A stretch of 64,000 nt of DNA from Actinomyces ruminis. Lineage in GTDB: Bacteria; Actinomycetota; Actinomycetes; Actinomycetales; Actinomycetaceae. Below the pieces are notes generated by a model. It made no database searches. It was not told the origin of the DNA and was given only the letters and a program-made list of their open reading frames with translations. The stretch spans positions 23,551 through 87,550 of the forward strand of contig NZ_MTPX02000031.1 in assembly GCF_002154335.2 (NCBI RefSeq). The letters run 5' to 3'. This document shows, in pieces, positions 18,992 through 28,634 of this stretch. The position numbers were made by a program, and so were the translations under genes. Within the stretch, counting starts at the first letter, position 1. Each line of letters starts with the position of its first letter.

Positions 18992-19120
18992 AATGACCAA
19001 AAACGGCAGAAACGCTTCATGGGCGCGAACCGGCACGGCACGAAACGTTGGAATGACGCCAGTCGTGATTCGCGGTCGGCGGGCATGAAGCAGTTCCTGC
19101 CGGTTTTGGACAGTTTGCCG
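18992..19120 (-). repeat. Palindromic element P2, right flank of DUF559 gene
   Basis: Inverted partner of 17889-18018. The segment at 19093-19120 is the exact reverse complement of 17889-17916, and the core GCACGAAACGTTGGAATGAC matches the P1 core. Confidence 0.85.
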
Positions 19121-19241
19121 ATCCTGCAGGGCAATCTCGGAGAGCGACGACGCTGCGGTGGGCGGACCGGCGTGGTCCATGCGGTCGGGTCGGGCGAACC
19201 TCCTCCTTGTGTCAAGACACCCGGGTGGTTAGGTTGGGGGC

Positions 19242-19820
19242 ATGACCGCAAGCCGTCACCGCGCCCTAATCATCGTGGACGTTCAACCCACCTTCTGCGA
19301 GGGTGGTGCCCTGCCGGTGGCTGGCGGGAACGCGGTCGCCGAGCGGGTGGCCGCCTACGTCGCCGCTCATCGCGACGACTACGACCTGGTGGTCACCACC
19401 CAGGACTGGCACATCGACCCCGGCGAGCACTTCTCCGCAGCCCCCGACTTCGTGGACACCTGGCCGCCGCACGGGGTGGCCGGCACCGCCGAGGCCGAAC
19501 TGCACCCCGCGCTGGCGGGGCTGGCCCCGGACGTGAGTGTGAAGAAGGGGCAGTACGCCGCCGCCTACTCCGGCTTCGAGGGGGTGGACTCCTCCGGCGC
19601 CGCCCTGGACGAGCTCCTGCGTGCCCGCGGCGTCGAGGCGCTGGACGTGGTCGGCCTGGCCGAGTCCCACTGTGTGAAGGAGACGGCGCTCGACGGCGTG
19701 CGCGGCGGCTACCGGGTCCGCGTCCTGACCGACCTGACGGCGCCCGTCAGCCCGGAGCAGGGGCAGGCGGCGCGCGCCGCCATGGCGGAGGCGGGTGTGG
19801 CGCTGGTGCCCTCCGCCTGA
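19242..19820 (+). CDS. pncA: Nicotinamidase (isochorismatase-like hydrolase)
   Basis: The 192-residue product hydrolyses nicotinamide to nicotinate in NAD salvage. The catalytic triad is visible: Asp13 in IIVDVQ, Lys101 or Lys102 in VSVKKGQY and Cys144 in ESHCVKETA. Metal ligands fit Asp55 and His57 in TQDWHIDPGEH, with His63. The length is normal for the family. The ATG follows GGTTGGGGG. It converges on the unknown gene at 19827. Confidence 0.93.
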   Translation: MTASRHRALIIVDVQPTFCEGGALPVAGGNAVAERVAAYVAAHRDDYDLVVTTQDWHIDPGEHFSAAPDFVDTWPPHGVAGTAEAELHPALAGLAPDVSVKKGQYAAAYSGFEGVDSSGAALDELLRARGVEALDVVGLAESHCVKETALDGVRGGYRVRVLTDLTAPVSPEQGQAARAAMAEAGVALVPSA

Positions 19821-19826
19821 GGAGGC

Positions 19827-21308
19827 CTAGTCGCCCAGCTCGGCACGTGGTGCCCGCCAAATGCCGAAACGCTCGATCTCGGCTCGCAGCGCCGGCCGCG
19901 CGGCGATCTCGTCCCATGGTAGAAACACGCGCCGCATGCGGTCGTCCACGAGCATCAGCACCTGGCTGTCGGCGTCGTAGCCGGTGAGCTGCAGGCGGGA
20001 CATGTCGGCCCAGCGCACGGAGGTGTGCCCGGTTAGGCGCCAGGTGCCGTTACCATCGCGACGACGCTCCTGCCAAAGGGCGGCCAGCGTGTGCTCACTG
20101 ACGCGCAGGCTCTCGGGGCGGGCGATGTCGATGTTGCGGTCGGGGTCGTAGGGGAGTGCGACCTCCATGCGGGCGGGCTCCTCCGGCACGTCCCAGACGA
20201 TGTAGCCGTAGCGCTCGGCCAGCGCGCGGGTGGAGTTGTTCAGGGGCACATGCACGCTGGCGCGCAGCTGGTCGTAGGCGCGGCGCACCCCGGCGGAAGT
20301 CGGATGCAATTCGGCGCTGCGGCCGGTCAGGTGCAGATGCCGGTCGAGCGCCGCCATTTCCTCGGCCCCGAATTCGTCGAGCGCGGCGTCGACGACGGCG
20401 TCCGGGATGGGCAGCGGGTTGTGGATTAGCTGCTCAATGATGCGGCGCAGCAGCATGGGGGTCGGCTCCTGCTCCTCCAGGTGGAGGCAGCAGTAGGCGG
20501 TGTCGCGCAGCTCCACCACGTTCAGTCCGAGGTTGTCGAAGACGTTGAAGTCGCGCAGTATGCGGACCGACTGGTGAGCCAGCGCGCGCATGGCCACCAG
20601 CGTGTTCGTGCCCGGGTTCCCGACCGCGCTCAGCAGGATGCGCCCATCGTTATTGCAGGGCAGCAGCGCGGGGCGGCGATCCAGGTACAGGGGCGGCCGC
20701 GCAGGGGCCGCGCCGTAGGCGGGCTGGGCGGTCCATCCCACCCCGACCAGGTAGGGGTCGTTGGTGTCGAATACGTGCCGGACCTCGCCGCGGCGAGGGT
20801 CCAGCCGGGCCAGGAGGGCTCGTACCGCCTGCCAGGCGGCCTCGCCGTCGGGTGCGTGCACGCGCAGGTTGCCGAGCGTCTGGGTGTTGGTGCCGACATA
20901 GGTGGCCAGGTCGCGGTCCCAGACGACGCCGGGGCGCTGGATCGGAGACGCGTCGGTGGCCAGCAGGCCAGGGTGGGCAAACAGGTCGCCCAGATGCTCC
21001 CAGGCGCGCAGCACGGCCTCGCGGCGCCCCCAGATGGCGATGGTGAGGCTGACGGCGGTGAAGCTGGCGTTTGCCTCGGGCACCACCACCTCGCCGACGC
21101 CGACCTCAACCGGCCGCTGCAACTCGGCGCGCAGCGCCCCGCACAGGCGCGCCAGGGTGTCGAGCGCGGCAGGCGGTTCGTCGACGGCGCCGTAGTCCAG
21201 GCTCACCCCCAGCAGCGCCTGCCCGGGTTCCAGGCCCGCGGTGCGCACCATCCAGTCGTGTCCGGCGAAGGTCTCCCATTCGTGCTCGGGCTCGACGACG
21301 TCGTTCAT
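19827..21308 (-). CDS. Unknown protein, paralogue 1 of an adjacent pair
   Basis: The product is 493 residues, intact, with no signal peptide or membrane segment. It is clearly paralogous to the next gene upstream (21404-22947): both share DYGxVDEPPA, ARLCGALRAELQRP, WDRDLATxxG, LDPRRGxVRHVF, NDPxLVGVGWTA and YLDRRPALxxC. The pattern of alternating helices and strands with YCCLHLEEQEPTP in the second half is reminiscent of non-catalytic M16-peptidase-like domains, but no HxxEH is present and this is a weak guess. AGGTGAG precedes ATG 21308. The pair lies between pncA and purD in what looks like accessory DNA. Confidence 0.65.
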   Translation of the reverse strand: MNDVVEPEHEWETFAGHDWMVRTAGLEPGQALLGVSLDYGAVDEPPAALDTLARLCGALRAELQRPVEVGVGEVVVPEANASFTAVSLTIAIWGRREAVLRAWEHLGDLFAHPGLLATDASPIQRPGVVWDRDLATYVGTNTQTLGNLRVHAPDGEAAWQAVRALLARLDPRRGEVRHVFDTNDPYLVGVGWTAQPAYGAAPARPPLYLDRRPALLPCNNDGRILLSAVGNPGTNTLVAMRALAHQSVRILRDFNVFDNLGLNVVELRDTAYCCLHLEEQEPTPMLLRRIIEQLIHNPLPIPDAVVDAALDEFGAEEMAALDRHLHLTGRSAELHPTSAGVRRAYDQLRASVHVPLNNSTRALAERYGYIVWDVPEEPARMEVALPYDPDRNIDIARPESLRVSEHTLAALWQERRRDGNGTWRLTGHTSVRWADMSRLQLTGYDADSQVLMLVDDRMRRVFLPWDEIAARPALRAEIERFGIWRAPRAELGD

Positions 21309-21403
21309 CGCGGCTCACCTGCCTGACTGCGTGTTCGGGTATGGACCGCGGCCGGCCGCTGCCGGGTCTGGCGAGGCGAGCCATCCCGGCCGGGCGGGCG
21401 CGG

Positions 21404-22947
21404 TCATTGGATAAGTCCGAAGGTACCGCGCGGCAGGCGCCAGATGCCGCGGCGTTCCAGTTCGGTGCGCAGTTGCAGGTGGGCGGCGACCTCGTCCCAG
21501 TACATATTGACGGTGCGCAGCCGGTCGTCTATCAACTCCAGGTACTGGTCGGAAGGGTCGTAGCAGGCCATCACCAGCCGCGTGGAGTCCACCCACCGGT
21601 AGCCGGCGGAGTGGTCGGGATGCCAGCGTCGGGGCAGCCCCCGCTGCACCCACTTGAACTGGTGAGTCTGTATCTGGTGGGCGGTGAGTCTTACGGCGTC
21701 GGGGTGGAAGTCGTCGCGCCGGTGTTGTGGCCCGTCATGGAGGAGGATGACGTCGCTCCGGGCTCGTCGATGTGTTTCCAGAGCAGGTAGCCGGCTTGCT
21801 CCGCCAGCGGCTCGGTCTCCTCACGCATCGGCAGGTGCACCGAGGCGCGGATCTGAGCCAGGGCCCGCCGCACGCCGTCGGCGGTCGGCTGCACGTTGCC
21901 GGTGCGACCGCTGGTGCGCAGCCGCAGGGCGTGGTCGACCGCATCGGAGGGGCCGTAGGCCGCCAGCGCCCACTCGATGAGCGCGTCGGGCACGGGCTCG
22001 GGGTGGGCGACGACGGCGTCGTGCACGGCCATCACCTCTCGGCCGCCCAGGCGGCCGTCGTTGGTGTTGAGCGCGAAGCAGCAGTAGAAGGCGTCGCGCA
22101 GGGGTATGTACTCGTAGCCGAGGCGGGCCTGCATCCCCATCCGGTCCAGCAGGCTGCCGATCAGGCGCTGCATGACGAAGCCGGCCACATAGGCGTCGGC
22201 GCCCGGGGTGGCGGTGCCGGAGAGCACTACGCCGTCGTCGGGCGGGCACAGCACGAGGGCCGGGCGCCGGTCGAGGTACATGGCCGGGCGGGTGGGAGCC
22301 GGCGCGGCGGGCGGGTCGGCCGTCCAACCGACGCCGACCAAGGTGGGATCGTTGGTGATGAACACGTGCCGGACCGCGCCGCGGCGCGGATCCAGGTGGG
22401 CGAGCAGTTCGCGCGACAGCTGCAGTCCCGCCTCGCCGTCGGGGCCGTGTATGGGCATGTCGGCCAGGTTCATGGCGGAGACACCCGCGTGGGTGGCCAG
22501 GTCGCGGTCCCAGGCGTTGATCTGGCGGGGGAGTAGCGGCGCATCGGCGGGCAGATCCGGGCGTTCGAAGAGCTCTCCCAAATGCGCCCAGGCGCCGAGC
22601 ACCGCAGCGCGGCGGCCGCGGATGCGCAGTCCCAGCATCGACGGCTCCAGCTCGACGGCGACCTCGGGTACTGAGACCTCGCCGACGCCGATCTCGATCG
22701 GGCGCTGCAGCTCGGCGCGCAGGGCCCCGCATAGGCGGGCGGCGGCGTCCAGGCGGGCGGGCGGCTCGTCCACCAGGCCGTAGTCGAAGTAGGCGGCCAG
22801 CAGCAGCTGTTCGGGGTCGGGATCGGCGAGGACCAGCCAGTCGTGGCCGGCGGTGCTGGCCCAGGTGGCGACGTCGCCGAGGTCAGGGGGCAGGGTGGCG
22901 GGCACGGGGGAAGCGCCGGTGGGGAGTACGCCGTATCCGTCGGTCAT
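21404..22947 (-). CDS. Unknown protein, paralogue 2, one base short
   Basis: This is a relative of the gene at 19827, about 514 residues when repaired. The frame breaks at about 21762; one G (gag-ccc-gg-G-agc) gives EPGSDVILLHDGPQHRRDDF and continues to a C-terminus WRLPRGTFGLIQ, parallel to IWRAPRAELGD in paralogue 1. GGAAGGA precedes ATG 22947. Both proteins end with a region around YDxxxQxLxLxDDRxRxVxxxWDE, a shared C-terminal module. The function is unknown. The gap between the paralogues is 95 bp, so they may be co-transcribed. Confidence 0.65.
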
Positions 22948-23070
22948 CGGGGTGGTCCTTCCTGCGACGCGGCCGGGAACCGCGCACACCCGCAGGCTAC
23001 TCGGGTGAGCCCGTGCCGCGATGGGCAACGGTTCCCACGGGCGCTTCGCCCGCCCGGCCCGCTCCCGTCG

Positions 23071-23113
23071 CCGAGGTCGGTAGACACTACGTGCCGAGGT
23101 CGGTTGATATGGC
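23071..23113 (+). repeat. Dispersed 23-bp tandem element, two units
   Basis: CCGAGGTCGGTAGA (23071) and CCGAGGTCGGTTGATATGGC (23094) are spaced 23 bp, between the convergently read 23180 gene end and paralogue 2. Confidence 0.8.
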
Positions 23114-23179
23114 GGCGGCTGGCGCGGTTGTGAAGCCTGTGAGCCGCATCCGGTGCAGAGGGGCGCCATTGGGCGGGGA

Positions 23180-24516
23180 TTAGCCCGCGTAGCGGGTCAG
23201 GCCTTCGAATTCGCCGATGTTGACCTCGACTTCGCCTCCGACACTGACTTCCACGCCGGTCCGGCCGACTCGGAAGAGACGCATGAGATGGCCCCAGGTA
23301 GACAGTTCCTGTCCGAAGGGTCTTCCGTATCGACCTTCGAGGGCCTTGGCCAGCCACCAGCCCAGCCCCAGCACCTCCCGCGTCTCGTGGGTGACGCCCC
23401 GTGGCGGATAGGGCAGGACAGTAACGGTCCACGTGCGAGATGCTCCTCCGCGTGCCACCTCTCACCGATCAGGGCGGGTCTGCCGTGGAGCTCCCCGGCA
23501 GTGGCCCCCATCTTCGTAAGGACATCGATCGCAGGCTCCCCACGCAGCAATCCGTCTACCAGGTCCAGGACTTGGGGAATCGTCAGACCCGGTTGCATGG
23601 GATGCACCTCCCGAGCTCGTGGCACAGGACGATTGGTGCGGGCGGGCCCCGCCTCCACGAGGGCGCGCAGCTTCTCCAGACTGATGCCCGGGCGTGGCGT
23701 GTCCTCTTCGTCATCCCACCCCGGCTCGGGGACGGGGATCTCCGCTCCGAGGGTGCTGTAGCGACCCGGCGTCATAATGAATAGATCCCCGGTGCGCAGA
23801 TCGAAGCCCTCGACGTCGAGAAGCCGGATGTCCGTGGCCAGCCCGCCTCCCGCCAGCCCCGCCAGGATGTCGGCGACTGTCAGACGATGATGGCGGAGCA
23901 CAGGCGGCGGGACCAACAACCGACTAGGCTCGGCCTGCCCATCACGACTCGTGGCCACGATCTCGATACCCTCGGGGTTCGCCGCCATGCGGACTCTGCT
24001 CCAAGGGGAGGTGGCGGGCATCTCCCACAGGTAGGCGAAGTGCCTGCGCCATTCCGGCGGAGTGAGCGCCACATCCAGAGGCCAATCACCCATTACGGGG
24101 TCTAGGGTGTCCTCCAGCCCCGCCCAGGTTGCAACCGTAGTAGCCGAATCGGGATCCCACATCTCCACCAGGCGGTCACTGGGTTCCTGATCGATCCCGA
24201 CCAACCACAGGTAGGGCAGGGAGTAGTCCAAGACGCCGTACTTGAACCACCGGTACTCGATGTCGTCGACCACCTCCGTGCTGAAGGACTGCACCTTGAG
24301 GCTGTAGTCGGTGCCGATCCCCTTACCGGCACCGACCTGCACGACGCGATCATCGAGGAACCAGCGGAACCTCACGCCCGGACCCACCATTTCCCGTGGC
24401 GGCGAGCCCAGGAGCGCGGCCGTGTCCAGGAGGAACCGGTGCACATCTTCCTGGCTGACGTCGACGTCGAGCAGGGCGGCGGCTCGTTCCTCCAGTACAG
24501 CGGCAGGGGCGTCCAT
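23180..24516 (-). CDS. Unknown soluble protein, one base short
   Basis: ATG 24516 follows GGAGGAG, giving about 445 residues after repair. The frame breaks near 23436; one C (cat-ctC-cgc) joins WHAEEHL to RTWTVTVLPYPPRGVTHETR and a C-terminus EVSVGGEVEVNIGEFEGL. There is no signal peptide or membrane helix. Acidic and aromatic-rich strands (YRWFKYGVLDYSLPYLWLVG) suggest a mixed alpha/beta protein. No family is recognised. It lies in the same orientation as the two paralogues and may belong with them. Confidence 0.6.
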
Positions 24517-24618
24517 TTTGTTCTCCTCCGGTTGCAGGCGCTCGCAGGTGCCGGGGTGCGGCCAGGGCGGACCGAGGTGCTACTCGGTGTAGTGGGCCGT
24601 GGGCCTGGTCCCGCCGTG

Positions 24619-24651
24619 AATGAAACGCTGGAATCATACGGGTTCCGCATC
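24619..24651 (-). repeat. Fragment of palindromic element core
   Basis: GAAACGCTGGAATCATACGG and the following GTTCCGCATC match, in reverse complement, the core of the element at 42081-42204 (CCGCATGATTCCAACGTT). Confidence 0.5.
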
Positions 24652-24848
24652 AGGCCTGGCAGGCGTGGGCGGCGCTTGTCATCGATTAAGCGTCACCCGT
24701 AGCCAGGGCCGCACACCACTGCTCAGCGACTAAGACCCACGAACCGTCATGTTGAGTGCCGTACCGTCGACCAGGCACAAGTACTGTCAGCCTCAGTAGG
24801 GGCGTCGTGAGAGCGGCGGATGCCTGATAAGGGACGAGGGAGAAACCG

Positions 24849-25082
24849 ATGGAGATACCGGTCGGAATCACCGGGAGAATTCTCGATGGGGAGTACGCGG
24901 GCTGGAACATCGAAGTGATGGACGACACCGAGGGGACCGGCGGCTACTACATCTTCCTCACTCGTGGCGAGCAGGGGTACGACGACTGGGTGGAGGACGC
25001 CGATAGCCTCCGAGGCTACTTCGAGGAGACGAATTGGCGTATCAACTGGGGTGCGGTGGCTGGCGCCAGCATCGACGACTGA
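24849..25082 (+). CDS. Small acidic protein of unknown function
   Basis: The 77-residue product has a good ribosome site GAGGGAGA before ATG 24849. It is strongly acidic (DDTEGTGG, YDDWVEDADSLRGYFEE) with aromatic residues and no membrane segment. The size and charge resemble immunity-type or regulatory small proteins, but no family is recognised. It ends 72 bp before purD, separated by a copy of the TTGGTGCCGGTCTCGG-type repeat. Confidence 0.6.
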   Translation: MEIPVGITGRILDGEYAGWNIEVMDDTEGTGGYYIFLTRGEQGYDDWVEDADSLRGYFEETNWRINWGAVAGASIDD

Positions 25083-25092
25083 GCTCGGCATG

Positions 25093-25111
25093 TAACTGGT
25101 GCCGGTCTCGG
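25093..25111 (+). repeat. Single unit of the dispersed TGGTGCCGGTCTCGG element
   Basis: TAACTGGTGCCGGTCTCGG matches the right-hand end of the elements at 59650 and 62234. Confidence 0.55.
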
Positions 25112-25154
25112 TGAGGGGCGGGACGGATCGCGACGAGACCGTTAGGCTGGGGGC

Positions 25155-26408
25155 GTGAAGATCCTGCTGCTGGGGTCCGGCGCGCGCGAGCACGCCCTGG
25201 CCCGCGCCCTCGCTTCCGACTCCGCCACCACCGAACTCGTCGTCGCCCCCGGCAACCCCGGCACGGCCGACATCGCCACCAACATCAAGATCGACCCCAC
25301 CTCCCCGGAGGAGGTGGTGGACCTGGCCACCCAGATGGCCGCCGACCTAGTTGTCGTCGGCCCGGAGGCGCCGCTGGTCGCCGGGGTCGCCGACGCCGTC
25401 CGCGACGCCGGCATCCCGGTCTTCGGACCCGGCGCCGAGGCCGCCCAGCTGGAGGGCTCCAAGTCCTTCGCCAAGCGGGTCATGGCGTCGGCCGGCGTGC
25501 CCACCGCCGACTCCGTCACCTGCACCACCGAGGCCGACCTGACCACCGCCTTGCAGAACTTCGGCGCGCCCTACGTCGTCAAGGATGACGGCCTGGCCGC
25601 CGGCAAGGGCGTCGTGGTCACCTCCGACTTCGAGGCCGCCCTCGCCCACGGGCGCGCCTGCCTGGCCAAGGAGGGTGGGGCCGTCGTCGTCGAGGACTAC
25701 CTCAACGGCCCGGAGGTCTCCCTGTTCTGCGTCTGCGACGGCGCCACCGTCCGCCCGCTCGCCCCCGCCCAGGACTTCAAGCGGCTGGGCGACGGTGACG
25801 TCGGCCCCAACACCGGTGGCATGGGCGCCTACACGCCGCTGACCTGGGCGCCCGCCGACCTGACCGAGCAGGTACTGCGCGAGGTCGCCCAGCCGGTGGT
25901 CGATGAGATGGCCCGCCGCGGCACCGCCTTCATCGGCCTGCTCTACTGTGGCCTGGCCCTGACCGACAAGGGCGTGCGCGTGGTCGAGTTCAACGTGCGT
26001 TTCGGCGACCCCGAGACCCAGGCCGTCCTGGCCCGCCTGGACTCCTCCCTGGCCGAGCTCCTGCTGGCCGCCGCCACCGGACGCCTGGCCGAGGTGCCCG
26101 CGCCCCGCTGGTCGGAGCGGGCCGCCGTCGACGTCGTGGTGGCCGCCCCCGGTTACCCGGGCACCGTCACCACCGGCGGCCTGATCACCGGCATCCCCGA
26201 CGCCGAGGCCCTGGACGGTGTCCACGTCCTGCACGCCGGCACCGCCCGCGACGATGACGGCAACCTGATCGCCTCCGGCGGGCGGGTGCTGTCCGTGGTC
26301 GCCCTGGGGGAGACGGTGGCCGATGCTCGCGCCCGTGCCTACGAGGCCGTCGCCAAGATCCACCTCGACGGCGCCCAGTACCGCACCGACATCGCCGCCG
26401 GGCGCTGA
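25155..26408 (+). CDS. purD: Phosphoribosylamine-glycine ligase
   Basis: The product is 417 residues and intact. It joins glycine to phosphoribosylamine with ATP, giving GAR, step two of purine synthesis. The N-terminus MKILLLGSGAREHALARAL and the PGNPGTA and VGPEAPLVAG motifs are diagnostic. The ATP-grasp region contains KDDGLAAGKGV, DYLNGPEVSLF and GGMGAYTP, and the C-terminal catalytic region EFNVRFGDPETQ. It probably heads a cluster with the membrane gene at 26412 and purC. Confidence 0.97.
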   Translation: MKILLLGSGAREHALARALASDSATTELVVAPGNPGTADIATNIKIDPTSPEEVVDLATQMAADLVVVGPEAPLVAGVADAVRDAGIPVFGPGAEAAQLEGSKSFAKRVMASAGVPTADSVTCTTEADLTTALQNFGAPYVVKDDGLAAGKGVVVTSDFEAALAHGRACLAKEGGAVVVEDYLNGPEVSLFCVCDGATVRPLAPAQDFKRLGDGDVGPNTGGMGAYTPLTWAPADLTEQVLREVAQPVVDEMARRGTAFIGLLYCGLALTDKGVRVVEFNVRFGDPETQAVLARLDSSLAELLLAAATGRLAEVPAPRWSERAAVDVVVAAPGYPGTVTTGGLITGIPDAEALDGVHVLHAGTARDDDGNLIASGGRVLSVVALGETVADARARAYEAVAKIHLDGAQYRTDIAAGR

Positions 26409-26411
26409 CTC

Positions 26412-27038
26412 GTGCGTGTAAGGCCCCCACAGCCCCCACGGCCGGAGTCCGACGGGAACCTCCCCGCCGCCCCGACGGCGCCCGGGCCGCTGCTGTCCAA
26501 ACGCGCGGGCAGCGCCGTGGCCATCGTTATGGCGGTGCTGTTCGCGGGCATGGTGGGGTTGTGGTTTGCCCCGGCGACCGGACCGGCCGGGTTGCTGCAC
26601 GCCCTGTGGTTCACCTCCGGCTGCACCTTCTGGTTCCTGGCCTTCCTCCTGGTGACTGTTGCGGCCGCGCGCCGACGCCGGGCGCTGGGCGGCCAACGCC
26701 GCGCCCCGGTCATTGCCGGCTTCGCGGTCTTCGGCACGATCATATTGGCGCTCGGGTTGGTGACGGTGTGGTCGAGTTCCCTGCTGGCGGTTGACCTGGT
26801 TCGCGGCACGAGCACCGTGGAGGCGGCCCGCTGCATTCGCATCGACTACGGATCGCGTAGCAATTTCGACGATGCGGTGCTCGCCCTGCCCGACGGCACC
26901 ACCGCCAGCAGCGAGCTCTCGTTTGCCTTCAAAACCGACGCCGACCGGGAGCTGCGTGCGCTGTGTGGCACCGACGCCACCTTCACCATGGAGTACTGGC
27001 CGGCCACCGCCACCGTCCGCCGGGTTGCCGCGGAATGA
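26412..27038 (+). CDS. Membrane protein with extracytoplasmic C-terminal domain
   Basis: The product is 208 residues from GTG 26412, three bases after the purD stop. Three hydrophobic segments are visible: AVAIVMAVLFAGMVGLWFA, FWFLAFLLVTVAAA and IAGFAVFGTIILALGLVTVW. About 80 residues follow, probably outside (AARCIRIDYGSRSNFDDAVLALPD). No family is recognised. Its position between purD and purC implies co-transcription rather than a purine role. Confidence 0.6.
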   Translation: MRVRPPQPPRPESDGNLPAAPTAPGPLLSKRAGSAVAIVMAVLFAGMVGLWFAPATGPAGLLHALWFTSGCTFWFLAFLLVTVAAARRRRALGGQRRAPVIAGFAVFGTIILALGLVTVWSSSLLAVDLVRGTSTVEAARCIRIDYGSRSNFDDAVLALPDGTTASSELSFAFKTDADRELRALCGTDATFTMEYWPATATVRRVAAE

Positions 27039-27083
27039 GCTACGCCGATCGCCGTCGGCACCTGGCGGTGGCAGGATGGGGCC

Positions 27084-28037
27084 ATGAGCGAGACCAGCAC
27101 CCCTGACGCCGCCGCCCCGCCGGGAGCCGCACAAGCGCCGTCGGCTCCCGCCCTGCCCGGCTGGGAGCACGTCGCTTCCGGCAAGGTACGTGACGTCTAC
27201 GCCCCCGCCGACGCCGGCCCTTGGGCAGGGCAGGACGTGCTGCTGCTGGTCGCCTCCGACCGCATCAGCGCCTATGACCACATCCTGTCCACGCCGGTGC
27301 CGGACAAGGGCAAGGTGCTCACCGCCCTGTCCGTGTGGTGGTTCGACCAGCTCGCCGACATTGTCCCCAGCCACCTGGTGAGCCTGGACGTGCCCGCGGC
27401 GGTTGTGGGCCGCGCCATGATCTGCCGCCGCCTGGAGATGTACCCGGTCGAGTGCGTCGCCCGTGGCTATCTCACCGGTTCCGGCCTGGTCGAGTACCGC
27501 GACTCGGGCACCGTATGCGGCCTGCCGCTGCCCGCGGGACTGACCGAGGCCTCGCGCCTGCCCGAGCCGATCTTCACCCCCGCCGCCAAGGCGGAACTCG
27601 GCGAGCACGACGAGAACGTCTCCTTCGAGCGCGTGGTGGAGATGGTTGGCCGCGACGCCGCCGAAGCGCTGCGTGAGACCACCCTCGCCTTGTACACCCG
27701 CGCCGCCGACATCGCCCGCGAGCGCGGCATCATCCTGGCCGACACCAAGTTCGAGTTCGGCCAGGACCCGGCCACCGGCCGTCTGATCCTGGGCGACGAG
27801 GTGCTCACCCCCGACTCCTCTCGCTTCTGGCCCGCCGACGCCTGGACGCCGGGCCGCCCCACCCCCTCCTTCGACAAGCAGTACGTGCGCGACTGGCTCA
27901 CCTCCCCCGCCTCCGGCTGGGACCGATGCTCCGGCGAGGTGCCGCCGACCCTGCCGGACGACGTCGTTGAGCGCACCCGGCAGCGCTACCTGGAGGCCTA
28001 CGAGCGGCTGACCGGCGCCCCACTGGAGCTGCCATGA
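27084..28037 (+). CDS. purC: SAICAR synthase
   Basis: The 317-residue, intact enzyme condenses CAIR with aspartate using ATP. Diagnostic motifs are SGKVRDVY near residue 32, [26 protein letters not shown] and [13 protein letters not shown]. An extended Ala/Pro-rich N-terminal 25 residues is typical of actinobacterial forms. The stop overlaps the start of a small membrane gene as ATGA. Confidence 0.97.
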   Translation: MSETSTPDAAAPPGAAQAPSAPALPGWEHVASGKVRDVYAPADAGPWAGQDVLLLVASDRISAYDHILSTPVPDKGKVLTALSVWWFDQLADIVPSHLVSLDVPAAVVGRAMICRRLEMYPVECVARGYLTGSGLVEYRDSGTVCGLPLPAGLTEASRLPEPIFTPAAKAELGEHDENVSFERVVEMVGRDAAEALRETTLALYTRAADIARERGIILADTKFEFGQDPATGRLILGDEVLTPDSSRFWPADAWTPGRPTPSFDKQYVRDWLTSPASGWDRCSGEVPPTLPDDVVERTRQRYLEAYERLTGAPLELP

Positions 28038-28630
28038 GCGTTCCTCGCGCAACCCCGGACCCAGCCGCTGTGCGCACGACCCGCTCCTTCCAACCGGGCC
28101 CCGGCTTCGTGGCCGCCCTGGTCGCCGTCGGCGCGGTGCTGCTGCTCGCGCTTGCCGCCGCGGCTGCCGGCGCCTTCGGCGCGACCGGCCTGTCCGCCAT
28201 CCTCGGTGGCGTGGCGTTGATGATAGTGGGAGTCGGACTGCTGTTGCTGCTGCGCGTGCCGGCGCGAAGCGTCGTCGTGAACGCCCCCCGGCTGCGGCTG
28301 GAGCGCAACCGGGCACGGATGGCGCGCCACAGCGGTGGGAGGCAGAGGACTGCCACCCCGGGGCACCCGGAAGAAACAGTGCCGCTGACGGTGCCCGGCA
28401 CCGACCTCATCATTCCCGACTCCGGTGGACGGCGGGAGCTGACCACGCTTGACGTCGTGAGCGGACCGCTGACCACCGCGCTGGCCACCACCGCCGCGGG
28501 GCGGAAGGCCGATGAGCTGCTGGCCGGAACCACGATCGGTGAGACGGTGATCCGGGTCCTGCAGCTGCTGGCGGGCACACTCGGATTCCTGCTGCTCGCC
28601 TCGGGCTGGCTTCAATCCTTGGGCAGGTGA
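28034..28630 (+). CDS. Membrane protein of unknown function
   Basis: ATG 28034 overlaps the purC stop. The 198 residues contain two adjacent helices at about 35-85 ([19 protein letters not shown] and [15 protein letters not shown]) and a third near the C-terminus ([18 protein letters not shown]). The cytoplasmic middle part is basic ([18 protein letters not shown]). No family is recognised. It is followed 5 bp later by another membrane gene, so the two may act together. Confidence 0.6.
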   Translation: MSVPRATPDPAAVRTTRSFQPGPGFVAALVAVGAVLLLALAAAAAGAFGATGLSAILGGVALMIVGVGLLLLLRVPARSVVVNAPRLRLERNRARMARHSGGRQRTATPGHPEETVPLTVPGTDLIIPDSGGRRELTTLDVVSGPLTTALATTAAGRKADELLAGTTIGETVIRVLQLLAGTLGFLLLASGWLQSLGR

Positions 28631-28634
28631 TCGC

